Part shown: one piece after another, positions 15,741-24,448 of the stretch
Position numbering within the stretch: the stretch's first letter is position 1
Layout of the letters: every line of letters begins with the position of its first letter
Origin: Bacteroidota bacterium
Lineage (GTDB): Bacteria > Bacteroidota > Bacteroidia > Chitinophagales > Chitinophagaceae
Length of the DNA: 32,695 bases
NCBI GenBank assembly: GCA_023436425.1
Contig: JAEZJD010000118.1
Location: 1-32,695, forward strand
Direction: 5' to 3'
The notes under the pieces: generated by a model
The model's input: only the letters and a program-made list of their open reading frames with translations
Told to the model about the DNA's origin: nothing
Databases searched by the model: none
Position numbers and translations under genes: made by a program

Positions 15741-15748
15741 CAAAAATA
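15741..15748 (-). promoter_or_regulatory. -7 element of glmM
   Basis: TATTTTTG on the minus strand, 22 bases before ATG 15718. Confidence 0.6.
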
Positions 15749-15793
15749 AGGGTTTCAACCTACCATCTTCTAAGAATAAAGCGTTCAACCAAT

Positions 15794-15801
15794 TACTTTT
15801 G
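15794..15801 (+). promoter_or_regulatory. -7 element of the methyltransferase gene
   Basis: TACTTTTG, 14 bases before ATG 15816. No clear -33 TTTG at normal spacing. Confidence 0.6.
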
Positions 15802-15815
15802 TTCAAAGAATTGGT

Positions 15816-16568
15816 ATGGCGGTCAACGAATGGTACAAAGAATGGTTCAGCTCTCCCTTTTACCACAAGCTTTACTTTCAACGGGATGAAAGTGAAGCAA
15901 AAAATATTATTGATAGTTTATTAGATTATCTGAAACCCGCTCAACACAGCAGGATGGTGGACGTTGGTTGTGGACGGGGAAGACACGCCAAGATTCTTGC
16001 TGCGCATGGTTTTGATGTAACGGGTACTGACATTTCCTTCGAATCAATAGCGTATGCTCAGAAGCATGTTGGCGAAAGTGAAAACTTGCATTTTTTTCAG
16101 CACGACATGCGGCTGCCTGCCTGGATCAATTATTTCGATTACGCATTCAATTTTTTTACATCATTCGGATATTTCCGAACCCGGCGGGAACATGATGATG
16201 CTATGAGAAGTATAACCAATTCGTTAAAACGGGGTGGAACAGTGGTTTTCGACTATCTGAATGTGCACTATGCCGAGGAACATCTTGTGCCGGAGGAACA
16301 GAAGAAAATAGAAGAAACTACATACGACATTCATCGCTGGCATGATCAGGATTTTTTTTACAAAAAGATTGCGATAAACGATCCTTCGTTATCGGAGACG
16401 ACTGAGTATGTGGAGCAGGTGGCAAAGTTTTCATTGGGCGATTTTACAGATATGCTCTCGTTTCAAAAAATGCAAGTAGTAGATGTTTTCGGCGATTACA
16501 GCCTATCTACTTACGATGTGAGAAAGACTCCCCGCATGATCATCATTGCAAAAAAAACTGGGTTGTAA
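15816..16568 (+). CDS. Class I SAM-dependent methyltransferase
   Basis: The 250-aa protein has motif I MVDVGCGRGRHAKILAAHG (residues 47-65), motif II VTGTDIS and the later FNFFTSFGYFRTRREHDDAM, which is common in this methyltransferase group of Bacteroidota. A C-terminal half rich in aromatic and acidic residues probably forms the substrate cap. The acceptor is unknown. It heads a plus-strand run with a PAP2 phosphatase (47 bases later) and a CNNM/CorC protein, though the PAP2 gene seems to have its own -7 element. Confidence 0.9.
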   Translation: MAVNEWYKEWFSSPFYHKLYFQRDESEAKNIIDSLLDYLKPAQHSRMVDVGCGRGRHAKILAAHGFDVTGTDISFESIAYAQKHVGESENLHFFQHDMRLPAWINYFDYAFNFFTSFGYFRTRREHDDAMRSITNSLKRGGTVVFDYLNVHYAEEHLVPEEQKKIEETTYDIHRWHDQDFFYKKIAINDPSLSETTEYVEQVAKFSLGDFTDMLSFQKMQVVDVFGDYSLSTYDVRKTPRMIIIAKKTGL

Positions 16569-16603
16569 AGTACATGCTGCTGAGCGGCGTTTTTTGTTTC
16601 ACC

Positions 16604-16611
16604 TACATTTG
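16604..16611 (+). promoter_or_regulatory. -7 element of the PAP2 phosphatase gene
   Basis: TACATTTG, four bases before ATG 16616. It lies inside the region that a longer ATG 16574 start would translate. Confidence 0.55.
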
Positions 16612-16615
16612 TCAA

Positions 16616-17224
16616 ATGGGCATCATCGGGACAACAACTTCGTTGTGGCAACAGCTCACCGATTTGGACAGATGGCTTTTCGTTCAACTAAATTCCAAAT
16701 TAACCAACCCGGCGTTCGATACTTTGTTTCCGTACTTCAGAGATTCTGTGTTTTGGGCGCCGTTGTATATATTTCTTTTTGCTTTTATAGTTTTCAACTT
16801 TGGGAAAAAAGGGTGGAAGTGGAGTGTCGCCTTTCTTGCCACAATTGCTGTTACGGATTTATGCGGGACCTATTTATTTAAGCAAAATTTTCAACGCTTG
16901 CGTCCTTGTCAAGATCCGGTTTTTTACACACAAGTGAGACTTCTGCTAAAAAACTGCTCCGGCGGCTACAGCTTTTTGTCAAACCATGCTGCCAACCATT
17001 TTGGTCTGGCAACATTTATGATGTTGACTTTGAAGCCGGTTCTGCACAAATGGATTTACCTGTTCCTCATATGGGCTGTGCTGATTGCATATTCGCAGAT
17101 CTATGTAGGGGTTCATTATCCTTCTGACGTGATTGCAGGCGCACTGCTTGGAACATTAGCAGGATGGCTGATAGCGAGAGGGTATCAAAAAAACGTGGGA
17201 TATTTGGCGTTGACCAATAATTAG
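16616..17224 (+). CDS. PAP2 family membrane phosphatase
   Basis: ATG 16616 gives 202 aa; ATG 16574 would add 14 residues but lies before the -7 box. Several membrane segments are evident (PLYIFLFAFIVFNFG, VAFLATIAVTDLCGTYLF, WIYLFLIWAVLIAYS, GALLGTLAGWLIA). The PAP2 phosphatase motifs are present with changes: C1 KQNFQRLRP is canonical; C2 reads SFLSNHAANHF rather than PSGH; C3 reads SQIYVGVHYPSD, with Gln where Arg is usual. Family members dephosphorylate lipid pyrophosphates such as undecaprenyl diphosphate. Whether this one does is inference. It ends 3 bases before the CNNM/CorC gene. Confidence 0.88.
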   Translation: MGIIGTTTSLWQQLTDLDRWLFVQLNSKLTNPAFDTLFPYFRDSVFWAPLYIFLFAFIVFNFGKKGWKWSVAFLATIAVTDLCGTYLFKQNFQRLRPCQDPVFYTQVRLLLKNCSGGYSFLSNHAANHFGLATFMMLTLKPVLHKWIYLFLIWAVLIAYSQIYVGVHYPSDVIAGALLGTLAGWLIARGYQKNVGYLALTNN

Positions 17225-17227
17225 CAG

Positions 17228-18541
17228 ATGGAGGTATTAATAGTACTCGGGTTGATTTTGTTGAACGGACTTTTTGTAATGTCGGAGATAGCTTTGGTAT
17301 CTGCGCGGAAGGCAAGGCTGGAGACAATGGCTGAAAGAGGAGATAAAAAGGCTGCCAGTGCTCTGGCGCTTGCAAATAATCCTGAACTATTTTTATCGGC
17401 TGCACAAATTGGCATCACACTAATAGCTATTTTAACAGGTGTATACTCCGGCGAACGATTTGGCAGGTACTTGGAACCTTTCTTTCACGACATTGAGCCG
17501 TTAGCCCCGTATGCAAAAACGATATCCACAACGATCATCGTTATTATCGTAACGTTTTTGTCTATTGTTTTTGGCGAGTTAATTCCTAAACGCATCGGTT
17601 TAATCAGTTCGGAAAAAATCGCCAAAATAGTGGCGCCGCCTGTTCGAACTTTTTCTAAAATCACATACCCGATTGTTTGGGCATTGAATAAAACAAGCAA
17701 TCTCGTTTTTAGAATATTCAACATAAAAAGCAAACGGGAAAACACTGTTACGGAGGACGAAATTCGAGCCATTATTTCCGAAGGAACCGAATCGGGTTCT
17801 GTTGAGGAAGAAGAGAAACAAATGATCGACAGAATCTTCCACCTTGGAGATAGAAACATAACATCGCTGATGACGCACAGGAGCGATATAGTTTGGTTTG
17901 ACACTACGGATAATGAAGAGAAAATAAAAGAAAAGATTCTCCAGGAACCACATTCAGTTTACCCAATTTGCGATGGTGAAATTGATAATATAAAAGGAAT
18001 GGTGTCCATCAAGGATCTATACGTTTCTGACGACAGGACAATGTTCAAGCACCTGATGCGTCCTGCTCTTTTTGTTCCTGAAAACAATTCGGCTTACCAG
18101 GTAATGGAAAAGTTTAAGGAGACCAAAAATCATTCATGCTTCATTGTAGACGAATATGGAAGTCTGCTCGGGATGATAACGCTGAATGATATTTTGGAAG
18201 CCATTGTTGGCGATATCCCGCAGTCCGGAATTGAAGATTATGAAGTGACTGATCGTGGTGACGGAAGCTTTCTTGTAGATGCGCAGGTTCCGTTTTACGA
18301 CTTTCTTACTTATTTCAATAAAACCGAATGGTTGAACGAAGAAGAGCAACAATTTGACACGCTTGCCGGATGCATTCTCGATGTGCTGGAGCACATTCCC
18401 GAAGTGGGCGAAAAGTTGAAATGGAAAGAGTTCGACATTGAAATAATTGATATGGACGGCCACCGCATTGATAAAGTGCTTGTCCTTCCCAGCGAGGATG
18501 TGATAAATGAAATGAAGGATGAAGATGAAGACGAGGACTAG
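17228..18541 (+). CDS. CNNM/CorC (HlyC/CorC) family transporter
   Basis: The 437-aa protein has the three expected parts: a DUF21/CNNM membrane domain at about 1-180 (start MEVLIVLGLILLNGLFVMSE, IVTFLSIVFGELIPKRIGL), a CBS pair at about 205-320 (MTHRSDIVWFD, FIVDEYGSLLGMITLNDILE) and a CorC_HlyC domain at about 335-425 (DAQVPFYDFLTYF), ending in an acidic tail DEDEDED. Relatives take part in magnesium or cobalt homeostasis; the old name hemolysin is misleading. It lies 3 bases after the PAP2 gene, so they are surely cotranscribed. Its TAG overlaps the convergent MBL gene stop in the palindrome CTAG. Confidence 0.94.
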   Translation: MEVLIVLGLILLNGLFVMSEIALVSARKARLETMAERGDKKAASALALANNPELFLSAAQIGITLIAILTGVYSGERFGRYLEPFFHDIEPLAPYAKTISTTIIVIIVTFLSIVFGELIPKRIGLISSEKIAKIVAPPVRTFSKITYPIVWALNKTSNLVFRIFNIKSKRENTVTEDEIRAIISEGTESGSVEEEEKQMIDRIFHLGDRNITSLMTHRSDIVWFDTTDNEEKIKEKILQEPHSVYPICDGEIDNIKGMVSIKDLYVSDDRTMFKHLMRPALFVPENNSAYQVMEKFKETKNHSCFIVDEYGSLLGMITLNDILEAIVGDIPQSGIEDYEVTDRGDGSFLVDAQVPFYDFLTYFNKTEWLNEEEQQFDTLAGCILDVLEHIPEVGEKLKWKEFDIEIIDMDGHRIDKVLVLPSEDVINEMKDEDEDED

Positions 18542-19941
18542 TGCACCTCAAACTCCTCGTGTTGTTTGGGAATTTCAATGTTTTTGAAAAGTTTTCGTTG
18601 CAACCTTCCGGCAAACTCCTGCTGCACTTTGTATTCACCATGCACTAAGAAAATTTTTCTGACCTGTTCCGGATCTTGACAGCTGAGGAATTTGCGGAGA
18701 TCATCGCAGTCGCCATGAGCACTCATCCCTGCCATTTTCCCTATCTCCGCTTTCACCGCGCAATCTTCTCCGAATAGCTCCACTGTGCCGGCGCCATTCA
18801 GCAGTTCGCCACCAAGCGAAGCATCACTGCAGTAGCCTACAAACAACACACTGTTCTTTTCGTCGGACAAAACCCTTTTCAAATGATGCCGTACTCTGCC
18901 TGCATCTGCGGTTCCGCTTGCGGAAATAATAACGCAGGGCTCTTCATAGTCAGCCACGCGTCTGCTATCCTCTACCGATTCCACATATTTCAACCCGGTA
19001 AAATGAAAGGGATCGTCATCTACCGACATTACCTGCTGCATTCTGTCGTTAAAATCACCTGTATACTTTTTCAAAACGTCTGTTGCCTTTTGGCTCAGCG
19101 GACTATCGACAAAATAATGGAGTTCGGGCAATCGTTTTTCTAATTCAAGTTGATTAAATGCGTAGAGTACTTCCTGCGTTCTGCCTACACTAAAAGCCGG
19201 AATAATCAGTTTTCCTTTTTTTTCTATACAGGTTTTTTCAAGCCACTCCCGAATAGTCTTGATGGTGTTGAATTTTATATCGTGATGTTTGTCCCCGTAC
19301 GTTGTTTCCATAATTATGTAATCGGCTTGGGGAAACTCTGCCGGCGACGGCAGCAGCACTGATCTTGATCTTCCCACATCTCCTGAAAAACACAAACGGA
19401 TTTTTTTGCCATCTTCATCTATTGTTAGGTTAATGGCGGCACTTCCTGCGAGGTGTCCCGTATTTGTGAGCACTGCAGTCACACCTGAAATAGGCTCAAA
19501 TTCCGTTTCAAAATCTACTTTTTGGAAGTGTGTTAATGCATGCGCAACGTCATCGGACGTGTAAAGAGGATCATATTCGGCTAAGTTCTTTGCCTTTCTT
19601 TTCTTGTTGATGTACTCAACCTCATAGGTTTGAATTTCTGCACTGTCGTACAACAAAATCTCGGTCAGGTCTTTTGTTGCTTCCGTGCAAAAGATCTTTC
19701 CATTGAAACCATCTTTAACCAACTTGGGAATAAGTCCGGAGTGATCAATGTGTGCATGCGATAGCAGGAGAACAGAAACTTCTTTGGGGTCAAAGCCCCA
19801 GTCGTGGTTCAAGTCATCGGTTTGTGGGCCCATGCCCTGAAACATTCCGCAATCAAGTAAAATCTTATTTCCGTTCTTTAGTGTCAGTAAGTATTTTGAG
19901 CCGGTAACCGTTCGTGCTGCTCCGTGAAATCCAATCGTCAT
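18538..19941 (-). CDS. MBL-fold beta-CASP nuclease (RNA-processing exonuclease family)
   Basis: The 467-aa protein has the metal motif SHAHIDHSG (His62, His64, Asp66, His67), the later GHLAGSAAINL and FSGDVGR, and a beta-CASP insert with ASGTADAGRVRHHL, SAHGDCDDL and VHGEYKVQQEF near the C-terminus. This order is that of the YSH1/CPSF73-like metallo-beta-lactamases that cut RNA in bacteria and archaea. The target is unknown. It is preceded by a TPR lipoprotein gene 27 bases upstream on the same strand, and its end overlaps the CNNM/CorC gene by 4 bases. Confidence 0.94.
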   Translation of the reverse strand: MTIGFHGAARTVTGSKYLLTLKNGNKILLDCGMFQGMGPQTDDLNHDWGFDPKEVSVLLLSHAHIDHSGLIPKLVKDGFNGKIFCTEATKDLTEILLYDSAEIQTYEVEYINKKRKAKNLAEYDPLYTSDDVAHALTHFQKVDFETEFEPISGVTAVLTNTGHLAGSAAINLTIDEDGKKIRLCFSGDVGRSRSVLLPSPAEFPQADYIIMETTYGDKHHDIKFNTIKTIREWLEKTCIEKKGKLIIPAFSVGRTQEVLYAFNQLELEKRLPELHYFVDSPLSQKATDVLKKYTGDFNDRMQQVMSVDDDPFHFTGLKYVESVEDSRRVADYEEPCVIISASGTADAGRVRHHLKRVLSDEKNSVLFVGYCSDASLGGELLNGAGTVELFGEDCAVKAEIGKMAGMSAHGDCDDLRKFLSCQDPEQVRKIFLVHGEYKVQQEFAGRLQRKLFKNIEIPKQHEEFEVH

Positions 19942-19968
19942 GTGGCAGATTCTGCATAATTCATGCCG

Positions 19969-20955
19969 CTAAAGTTTGTCTGCAGCCTGCTTTGCTTCGG
20001 TCATGCTTTTGTTCAGCCCATACGCTTTCTGATAATTTGCTTTCGCATCTTTTTTGTTTCCCATTGCTTCCTGCGTTTTTGCGATGGCAAAATAAAACTC
20101 CGCTGTTGAAGGAGAAATTCGCTGACCTAATTCGAAAACCTGGAGAGCTTCTTTGTATTTGCTTTGCTTGTGCAACAATTCTCCTTTGTCCAGGTAAGCA
20201 TCGAGAAAGTTGTAATCCTTCCTTATTGCTGCATTATAGTTAGCGATTGCGTCAGTTGCGTTGCCGGTATTCGCGTAATAAGTCGCCTTCACATAAAACG
20301 CTTTGGCTGCATTTTCGGTTGAGTCGGAGCGGAGCAAAAGATCAGTGAGTCTCAGGGCTTTTTTGTTTTTTGCTTCTGCAAAATCATAGGCAAGATCATA
20401 ACCAAGTTCCACATCACCAGGCGCATACGAAAATGCTGCTTCTTTCAATGTGAGTGCTTCAGCGATTTTGTTTTGCTGTTTCAGAATTTCACTTTTGAGA
20501 AGCAGAGCATCGATTTGATCCGGGTATTTTTTCAAAATGTTGTCGCAAATGGCCAACGCCTGCTGCAGTTGATTTTTTTGCTGGTAGCCTCGTGCAAGTC
20601 CGATTTGTAATGAAATGCTTTCCGGCAATTTTGCTAGCGCTGCTTTCAAAAAACTGATCGCGGAGTCACTGTTTTTCTGTTTCAGAATCGTGGTAAGCGA
20701 CAGTGCATATTGCTCCGTTGGATTCAGTTGCCAGGCGGTGCGAAGGTCATGTTCCGCATGAAGCAGCTGATTATTATGATAAAAAAGACTTCCTCGATGA
20801 TAATATAGTTCGGGATTTTTCGGCGACATTCGGATGCTGTCGGTTAGCTTATCGTAGGGAGGTTGCTCTGCTATTGTGTCGGCCACATTCATTGAATCGG
20901 TGCAGCCGACAAAGAACAAAAACAATAAACAAAAAGCAGGGAAAAAACGCATCAT
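19969..20955 (-). CDS. Tetratricopeptide repeat lipoprotein
   Basis: ATG 20955 (or the adjacent ATG 20952) starts a lipoprotein signal ending FFVGC. A TTG two codons upstream overlaps the -7 box and is rejected. The mature protein is a chain of about seven TPR units, for example YYHRGSLFYHNNQLLHAEHD, AFYVKATYYANTGNATDAIA and AYLDKGELLHKQSKYKEAL, with typical Gly/Ala/Tyr positions. Such proteins are membrane-attached scaffolds; no partner is evident, although the MBL nuclease gene is 27 bases downstream. The promoter TTTG-N17-TAGCTTTG is perfect and ends three bases before ATG 20955. Confidence 0.9.
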   Translation of the reverse strand: MMRFFPAFCLLFLFFVGCTDSMNVADTIAEQPPYDKLTDSIRMSPKNPELYYHRGSLFYHNNQLLHAEHDLRTAWQLNPTEQYALSLTTILKQKNSDSAISFLKAALAKLPESISLQIGLARGYQQKNQLQQALAICDNILKKYPDQIDALLLKSEILKQQNKIAEALTLKEAAFSYAPGDVELGYDLAYDFAEAKNKKALRLTDLLLRSDSTENAAKAFYVKATYYANTGNATDAIANYNAAIRKDYNFLDAYLDKGELLHKQSKYKEALQVFELGQRISPSTAEFYFAIAKTQEAMGNKKDAKANYQKAYGLNKSMTEAKQAADKL

Positions 20956-20958
20956 CCC

Positions 20959-20987
20959 CAAAGCTAAAAACAGATCATTGCAACAAA
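20959..20987 (-). promoter_or_regulatory. Perfect promoter of the TPR lipoprotein gene
   Basis: Minus strand: TTTG (20987-20984), 17 bases, TAGCTTTG (20966-20959), then three bases to ATG 20955. Confidence 0.8.
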
Positions 20988-20993
20988 TATTAT

Positions 20994-21024
20994 TTTGACA
21001 GCTTTTAACAAGCTGCTAATATTG
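20994..21024 (+). promoter_or_regulatory. Promoter of the TolB-like lipoprotein gene
   Basis: TTTG (20994-20997), 19 bases, TAATATTG (21017-21024), one mismatch to TAnnTTTG, and five bases to ATG 21030. Its -33 mirrors that of the divergent TPR gene six bases away. Confidence 0.65.
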
Positions 21025-21029
21025 CCGCC

Positions 21030-22112
21030 ATGAGAACACTTGTTTTCGTTGCGTGTTTTATTGCTTTTTCATCCTGTTTCCATCAGCAGAAGGTTGCCGT
21101 AATTGCCGCGCGGCCGGATACGCTGCGTCATCCCGAGGAAACTCACTTCAGAAACATTCGGCAATTAACTTTTGGAGGCGACAACGCAGAAGCTTACTGG
21201 TCGTACGATGGTAAGAAAATAGTTTTCCAAAAAACAAAAGCGAATGAAGGTATTGAATGCGACCAGATCTTTTTAGGAACATTTCAGCCGAATGGTTCGT
21301 TCGTTACAAGAATGATTAGTTCGGGAAAAGGACGAACAACATGCGCATTTTTCACCAAAGACAATCAACAGATTATTTATGCATCAACACAAGCGGCCGG
21401 AGATGCTTGCCCACCGGTGCCTGACAGATCGAAGTATGGCAACAAATACATTTGGCCGGTGTACGAGAGCTACGACATCTACATGAGTGACTTAAATGGA
21501 AAAATAGTGAGGCAGCTCACAAACACTGCAGGTTATGATGCGGAAGCCACTCTTTCCCCGGATGGAAATAAAATGATCTTTACGTCCATGCGCAACGGCG
21601 ACCTTGATTTGTATGTCATGGATTTAAAAACAAGCACTACCACCCAATTGACAAACACATTGGGATACGATGGCGGAGCATGGTTTAGCCACGACGGCAA
21701 AAAAATTGTGTGGCGTGCAAGCCGCCCAAAATCAGAGGCGGAAATTAAAGAATACAAAGATCTATTGGGCGATGGACTGGTGATGCCAACACAGATGGAG
21801 GTATTTGTAGCCAATGCTGACGGCTCGGATGCAAAACAGATTACGAATTTGGGTCAGGCAAATTGGGCGCCGAACTTTTTACCGGATGGCAGAATAATTT
21901 TCTGCAGCAACCATGAATTTAAACGAGGCTTTCCTTTTAATATGTACATCATAAATCAGGACGGAACAGGGCTCGAAAAAATTAGTCACGATCAAACTTT
22001 TGATGCTTTTCCGATGATCAGTTTTGATGGAAGAAAAATAATTTTCAGCAGTAACAGGAACAATGGTGGCACCCGCGACACCAATATTTTCATTGCTGAC
22101 TGGCTAAAGTGA
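21030..22112 (+). CDS. TolB-like beta-propeller lipoprotein (PD40 repeats)
   Basis: The 360-aa protein begins MRTLVFVACFIAFSSC, a lipoprotein signal with Cys16. The body consists of PD40/TolB-type blades: YWSYDGKKIVFQK, TLSPDGNKMIFTSMRNGDLD, WFSHDGKKIVWRA, FLPDGRIIFCSN and ISFDGRKIIFSSNRN. It has no peptidase domain, unlike the S9 proteins. A Pro/Cys-containing insert (GDACPPVPDRSKYGNKYIWP) lies between blades. These propellers bind partner proteins or ligands in the envelope; the role here is unknown. Transcribed divergently from the TPR lipoprotein. Its TGA abuts the stop of the aminotransferase gene with no gap. Confidence 0.9.
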   Translation: MRTLVFVACFIAFSSCFHQQKVAVIAARPDTLRHPEETHFRNIRQLTFGGDNAEAYWSYDGKKIVFQKTKANEGIECDQIFLGTFQPNGSFVTRMISSGKGRTTCAFFTKDNQQIIYASTQAAGDACPPVPDRSKYGNKYIWPVYESYDIYMSDLNGKIVRQLTNTAGYDAEATLSPDGNKMIFTSMRNGDLDLYVMDLKTSTTTQLTNTLGYDGGAWFSHDGKKIVWRASRPKSEAEIKEYKDLLGDGLVMPTQMEVFVANADGSDAKQITNLGQANWAPNFLPDGRIIFCSNHEFKRGFPFNMYIINQDGTGLEKISHDQTFDAFPMISFDGRKIIFSSNRNNGGTRDTNIFIADWLK

Positions 22113-22928
22113 TTATTGAGCCCTCACAAATTCGGTAAATAGTTGCTGCAGTTTGGCAGTAACTTTTCTTTCAGGAAAAATATGATCATCCACTTGTAAG
22201 ACAGGAAGAATTTCTTTAGTTGTGCTGGTGATGAAAGCTTCCCTTGCGCTCAACAGCTCTTGCAATTGGATGGGTCGTTCCTCAACTTCAAAGTGTTCTT
22301 TTGCAAGCTGAATAACTTTGCTGCGCGTGATTCCCTTTAAAATGTTTTCACCTGCAGTTGCAATTTTGTCTTCGTTGGTAACGATAAAAAAATTGCTGCG
22401 CGGACTTTCAGTAATTGCTCCATTTTGATGATACAACAGATCGTCAGCATTTGATTGCTCCAGCCAAGGCTTTAGCCAAATAGACATTGTGTAATCAATT
22501 GTCTTTACATGTGGAAGTTGCCTTTGATGATCATAGGTGACGAGCTTCATTCCCTTTTCTCTTTGTGCTAAGGTGGGAACTGTAAACGAATGCTGCGAAA
22601 TCACAACATTTGGTTTGCCTATTGAAAGATTATCCTCGGAATACCCGCCGGTGATTGTGATGCGCACACCGGAGTTTGGAAAATTGTTTTTACTTATAAG
22701 TTCTTCGACATGTTCTTTCAACTGTTGCTTCGAAAGATCAATATTGAGTCTCATCTGCGCTGCAGAAAAGAATAAACGATTCAAATGTTCGTCAATAAAG
22801 AGAGGTTTGTGTTGATTTAGCCGAAAAAAATCGAAGACTCCGTACCCACGTTGAATGGCAAGATCGTTGAACAGGAAGCAAGGCTCTGCTGCTGACATTA
22901 ATTCGCTATTGAAAAGAATCCACCTCAT
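22113..22928 (-). CDS. PLP-dependent class IV aminotransferase (BCAT / ADC lyase type)
   Basis: ATG 22928 gives a 271-aa protein that fits fold-type IV PLP enzymes: GYGVFDFFR near the start, the likely catalytic lysine Lys142 in HVKTIDY, NGAITESPRSNFFIV and NILKGITRSKVIQLA. The family includes branched-chain and D-amino-acid aminotransferases and aminodeoxychorismate lyase; the substrate is not clear. A longer frame would run through the end of the flippase gene and is rejected. It starts 2 bases after the flippase stop, so the two are in one transcript. Its stop abuts that of the convergent TolB-like gene. Confidence 0.92.
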   Translation of the reverse strand: MRWILFNSELMSAAEPCFLFNDLAIQRGYGVFDFFRLNQHKPLFIDEHLNRLFFSAAQMRLNIDLSKQQLKEHVEELISKNNFPNSGVRITITGGYSEDNLSIGKPNVVISQHSFTVPTLAQREKGMKLVTYDHQRQLPHVKTIDYTMSIWLKPWLEQSNADDLLYHQNGAITESPRSNFFIVTNEDKIATAGENILKGITRSKVIQLAKEHFEVEERPIQLQELLSAREAFITSTTKEILPVLQVDDHIFPERKVTAKLQQLFTEFVRAQ

Positions 22929-22930
22929 GA

Positions 22931-24406
22931 TTAAACTTGCTTTTTTAGTGAAGGAGTGTTTTGATTTTTTGACGGATTTTTCACCAAAAATGATCTTGAC
23001 AGCGACAGGAGAAAATCGTTTTTTACAGACAGCAAGAACACACCATATACGATAATACAAAGAACTATTGTAGCAACGAGTTGAGTTACTTCCTTGTGCA
23101 ACAACCATTCTGCCAGGTACACAATAGGTATAAACAACGCAGCCCCTGCCACCGCTTGCAATATTGTTCTCCCCTCAAAAACCTTTAAACCCGAATTCAG
23201 TTGAAAAGCATAATAATAATTGAACAACAACACGGTGACTTCGGCGATTATTACAGCCAAACTGGTTCCTATATCGGCGTAAAAATGCGATAGCGGCAAC
23301 GTGGCAACAACGAACACGATGGCTCCTGCTGTTAATCCTCTCAACACCAGTTTTTCCTTATTAAAAGGCATCAGAATTTGTTTGTCCAAAAAAAGGCTGT
23401 AAGCTTTCACCACAGGATATAATGCCAGGATTTTTAGGTTGGGCGCAATCCTTAACATGCCAGTTCCAAAATAAACTGTTGTAAATTTTTCGGCGAGCAA
23501 AAACAAGCCGGCCGACATTGGAATTGTCGTAAGAAAAATGAGCTGCATTGACCGGCTAATGGTACTTTGCAACGCCTGATTTTCGCTTTTGTGTACAAGA
23601 GAAACAGTTCTTGGATACAGCACCAGCAAAGCATCTGTAACCACGTTGCCGCCAATCCGAACAACCTTGGCGGCAAACATGTAATACGCCACGGCAGCAC
23701 CCGTGGTGAGCAGACGCAAAAACACATTATCAAGCAATAGCACAACTCCATACACAAGACTTATTTTGTACGTTACGCTCACGAAGGGAATGTGCTTCCT
23801 CCAGTTGATTTTCCTGAAGCTGATTTTCACCTCAGATGCCATCTTTACGAAGTTCCACACGAGTATTGCTATGGCGCTCAGGCAAATGATTGCATAATAA
23901 ATGACGTAATCTTCCGGCGCTTTCACTAACATGAAAATAGCTGCTAAGCCAAGCAGGCGAACAGTTATGGAGCGGAAAGCGATATAGCGAAATTGTTCAA
24001 CGCCCCAGAAGTACCACTCGCATGCAAACGAATTAACAAGCAAAAAAGAGAGTCCAAGCAAAATCAGACGAACATCACCAACTTTTTGATAAACAATTGT
24101 GGTGAACACAATGAAAAGCACAGTGCTGATGGCAGAGGTAAGCAGGTGTAACGATAGCAGCTCAGAAACGACAGTGTTGAGTTTTTCCGGCTCATCTCTC
24201 TTTCTCGCAACTTCCCGTATGCCATAGGTTGCTACTCCAAATTCTGCAATAACAATAAAGTAGTAAGTTAGCGAGTCTATAGTGCCTACATTACCTAAGC
24301 CTTCTTTATCTAACACTCTCGATATGTAAGGAATGGAAATTAGAGGAAATGCAATCTGGCTGAGCGACAGCAAAAAGTTGTATAGCAGATTTTTTTTTAG
24401 ACTCAC
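22931..24406 (-). CDS. Wzx-type polysaccharide flippase (MOP superfamily)
   Basis: The hydrophobic product has about 12-14 membrane segments and the family start SLKKNLLYNFLLSLSQIAFPLISIPYISRVL. The start is debatable: ATG 24430 lies inside a perfect -7 sequence (TATGTTTG), which would make it untranslatable from that promoter, while GTG 24406 begins MSLKKNLLYNF exactly as typical flippases do. I chose GTG 24406 (491 aa). The protein moves lipid-linked oligosaccharide across the inner membrane. Only a glycosyltransferase (divergent) is nearby; no polymerase or glycan cluster. The aminotransferase follows 2 bases downstream. Confidence 0.9.
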   Translation of the reverse strand: MSLKKNLLYNFLLSLSQIAFPLISIPYISRVLDKEGLGNVGTIDSLTYYFIVIAEFGVATYGIREVARKRDEPEKLNTVVSELLSLHLLTSAISTVLFIVFTTIVYQKVGDVRLILLGLSFLLVNSFACEWYFWGVEQFRYIAFRSITVRLLGLAAIFMLVKAPEDYVIYYAIICLSAIAILVWNFVKMASEVKISFRKINWRKHIPFVSVTYKISLVYGVVLLLDNVFLRLLTTGAAVAYYMFAAKVVRIGGNVVTDALLVLYPRTVSLVHKSENQALQSTISRSMQLIFLTTIPMSAGLFLLAEKFTTVYFGTGMLRIAPNLKILALYPVVKAYSLFLDKQILMPFNKEKLVLRGLTAGAIVFVVATLPLSHFYADIGTSLAVIIAEVTVLLFNYYYAFQLNSGLKVFEGRTILQAVAGAALFIPIVYLAEWLLHKEVTQLVATIVLCIIVYGVFLLSVKNDFLLSLSRSFLVKNPSKNQNTPSLKKQV

Positions 24407-24423
24407 GATGTGCCGATGCACTA

Positions 24424-24431
24424 CAAACATA
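24424..24431 (-). promoter_or_regulatory. -7 element of the flippase-aminotransferase unit
   Basis: TATGTTTG on the minus strand contains the ATG at 24430 and leaves 17 bases to GTG 24406. Confidence 0.5.
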
Positions 24432-24448
24432 GATATTAATGTGTTGAT

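Noticed and set aside
22929..23108. N-terminal extension of the aminotransferase frame
   Set aside because: It runs antiframe inside the flippase gene; homology-like sequence begins at ATG 22928.
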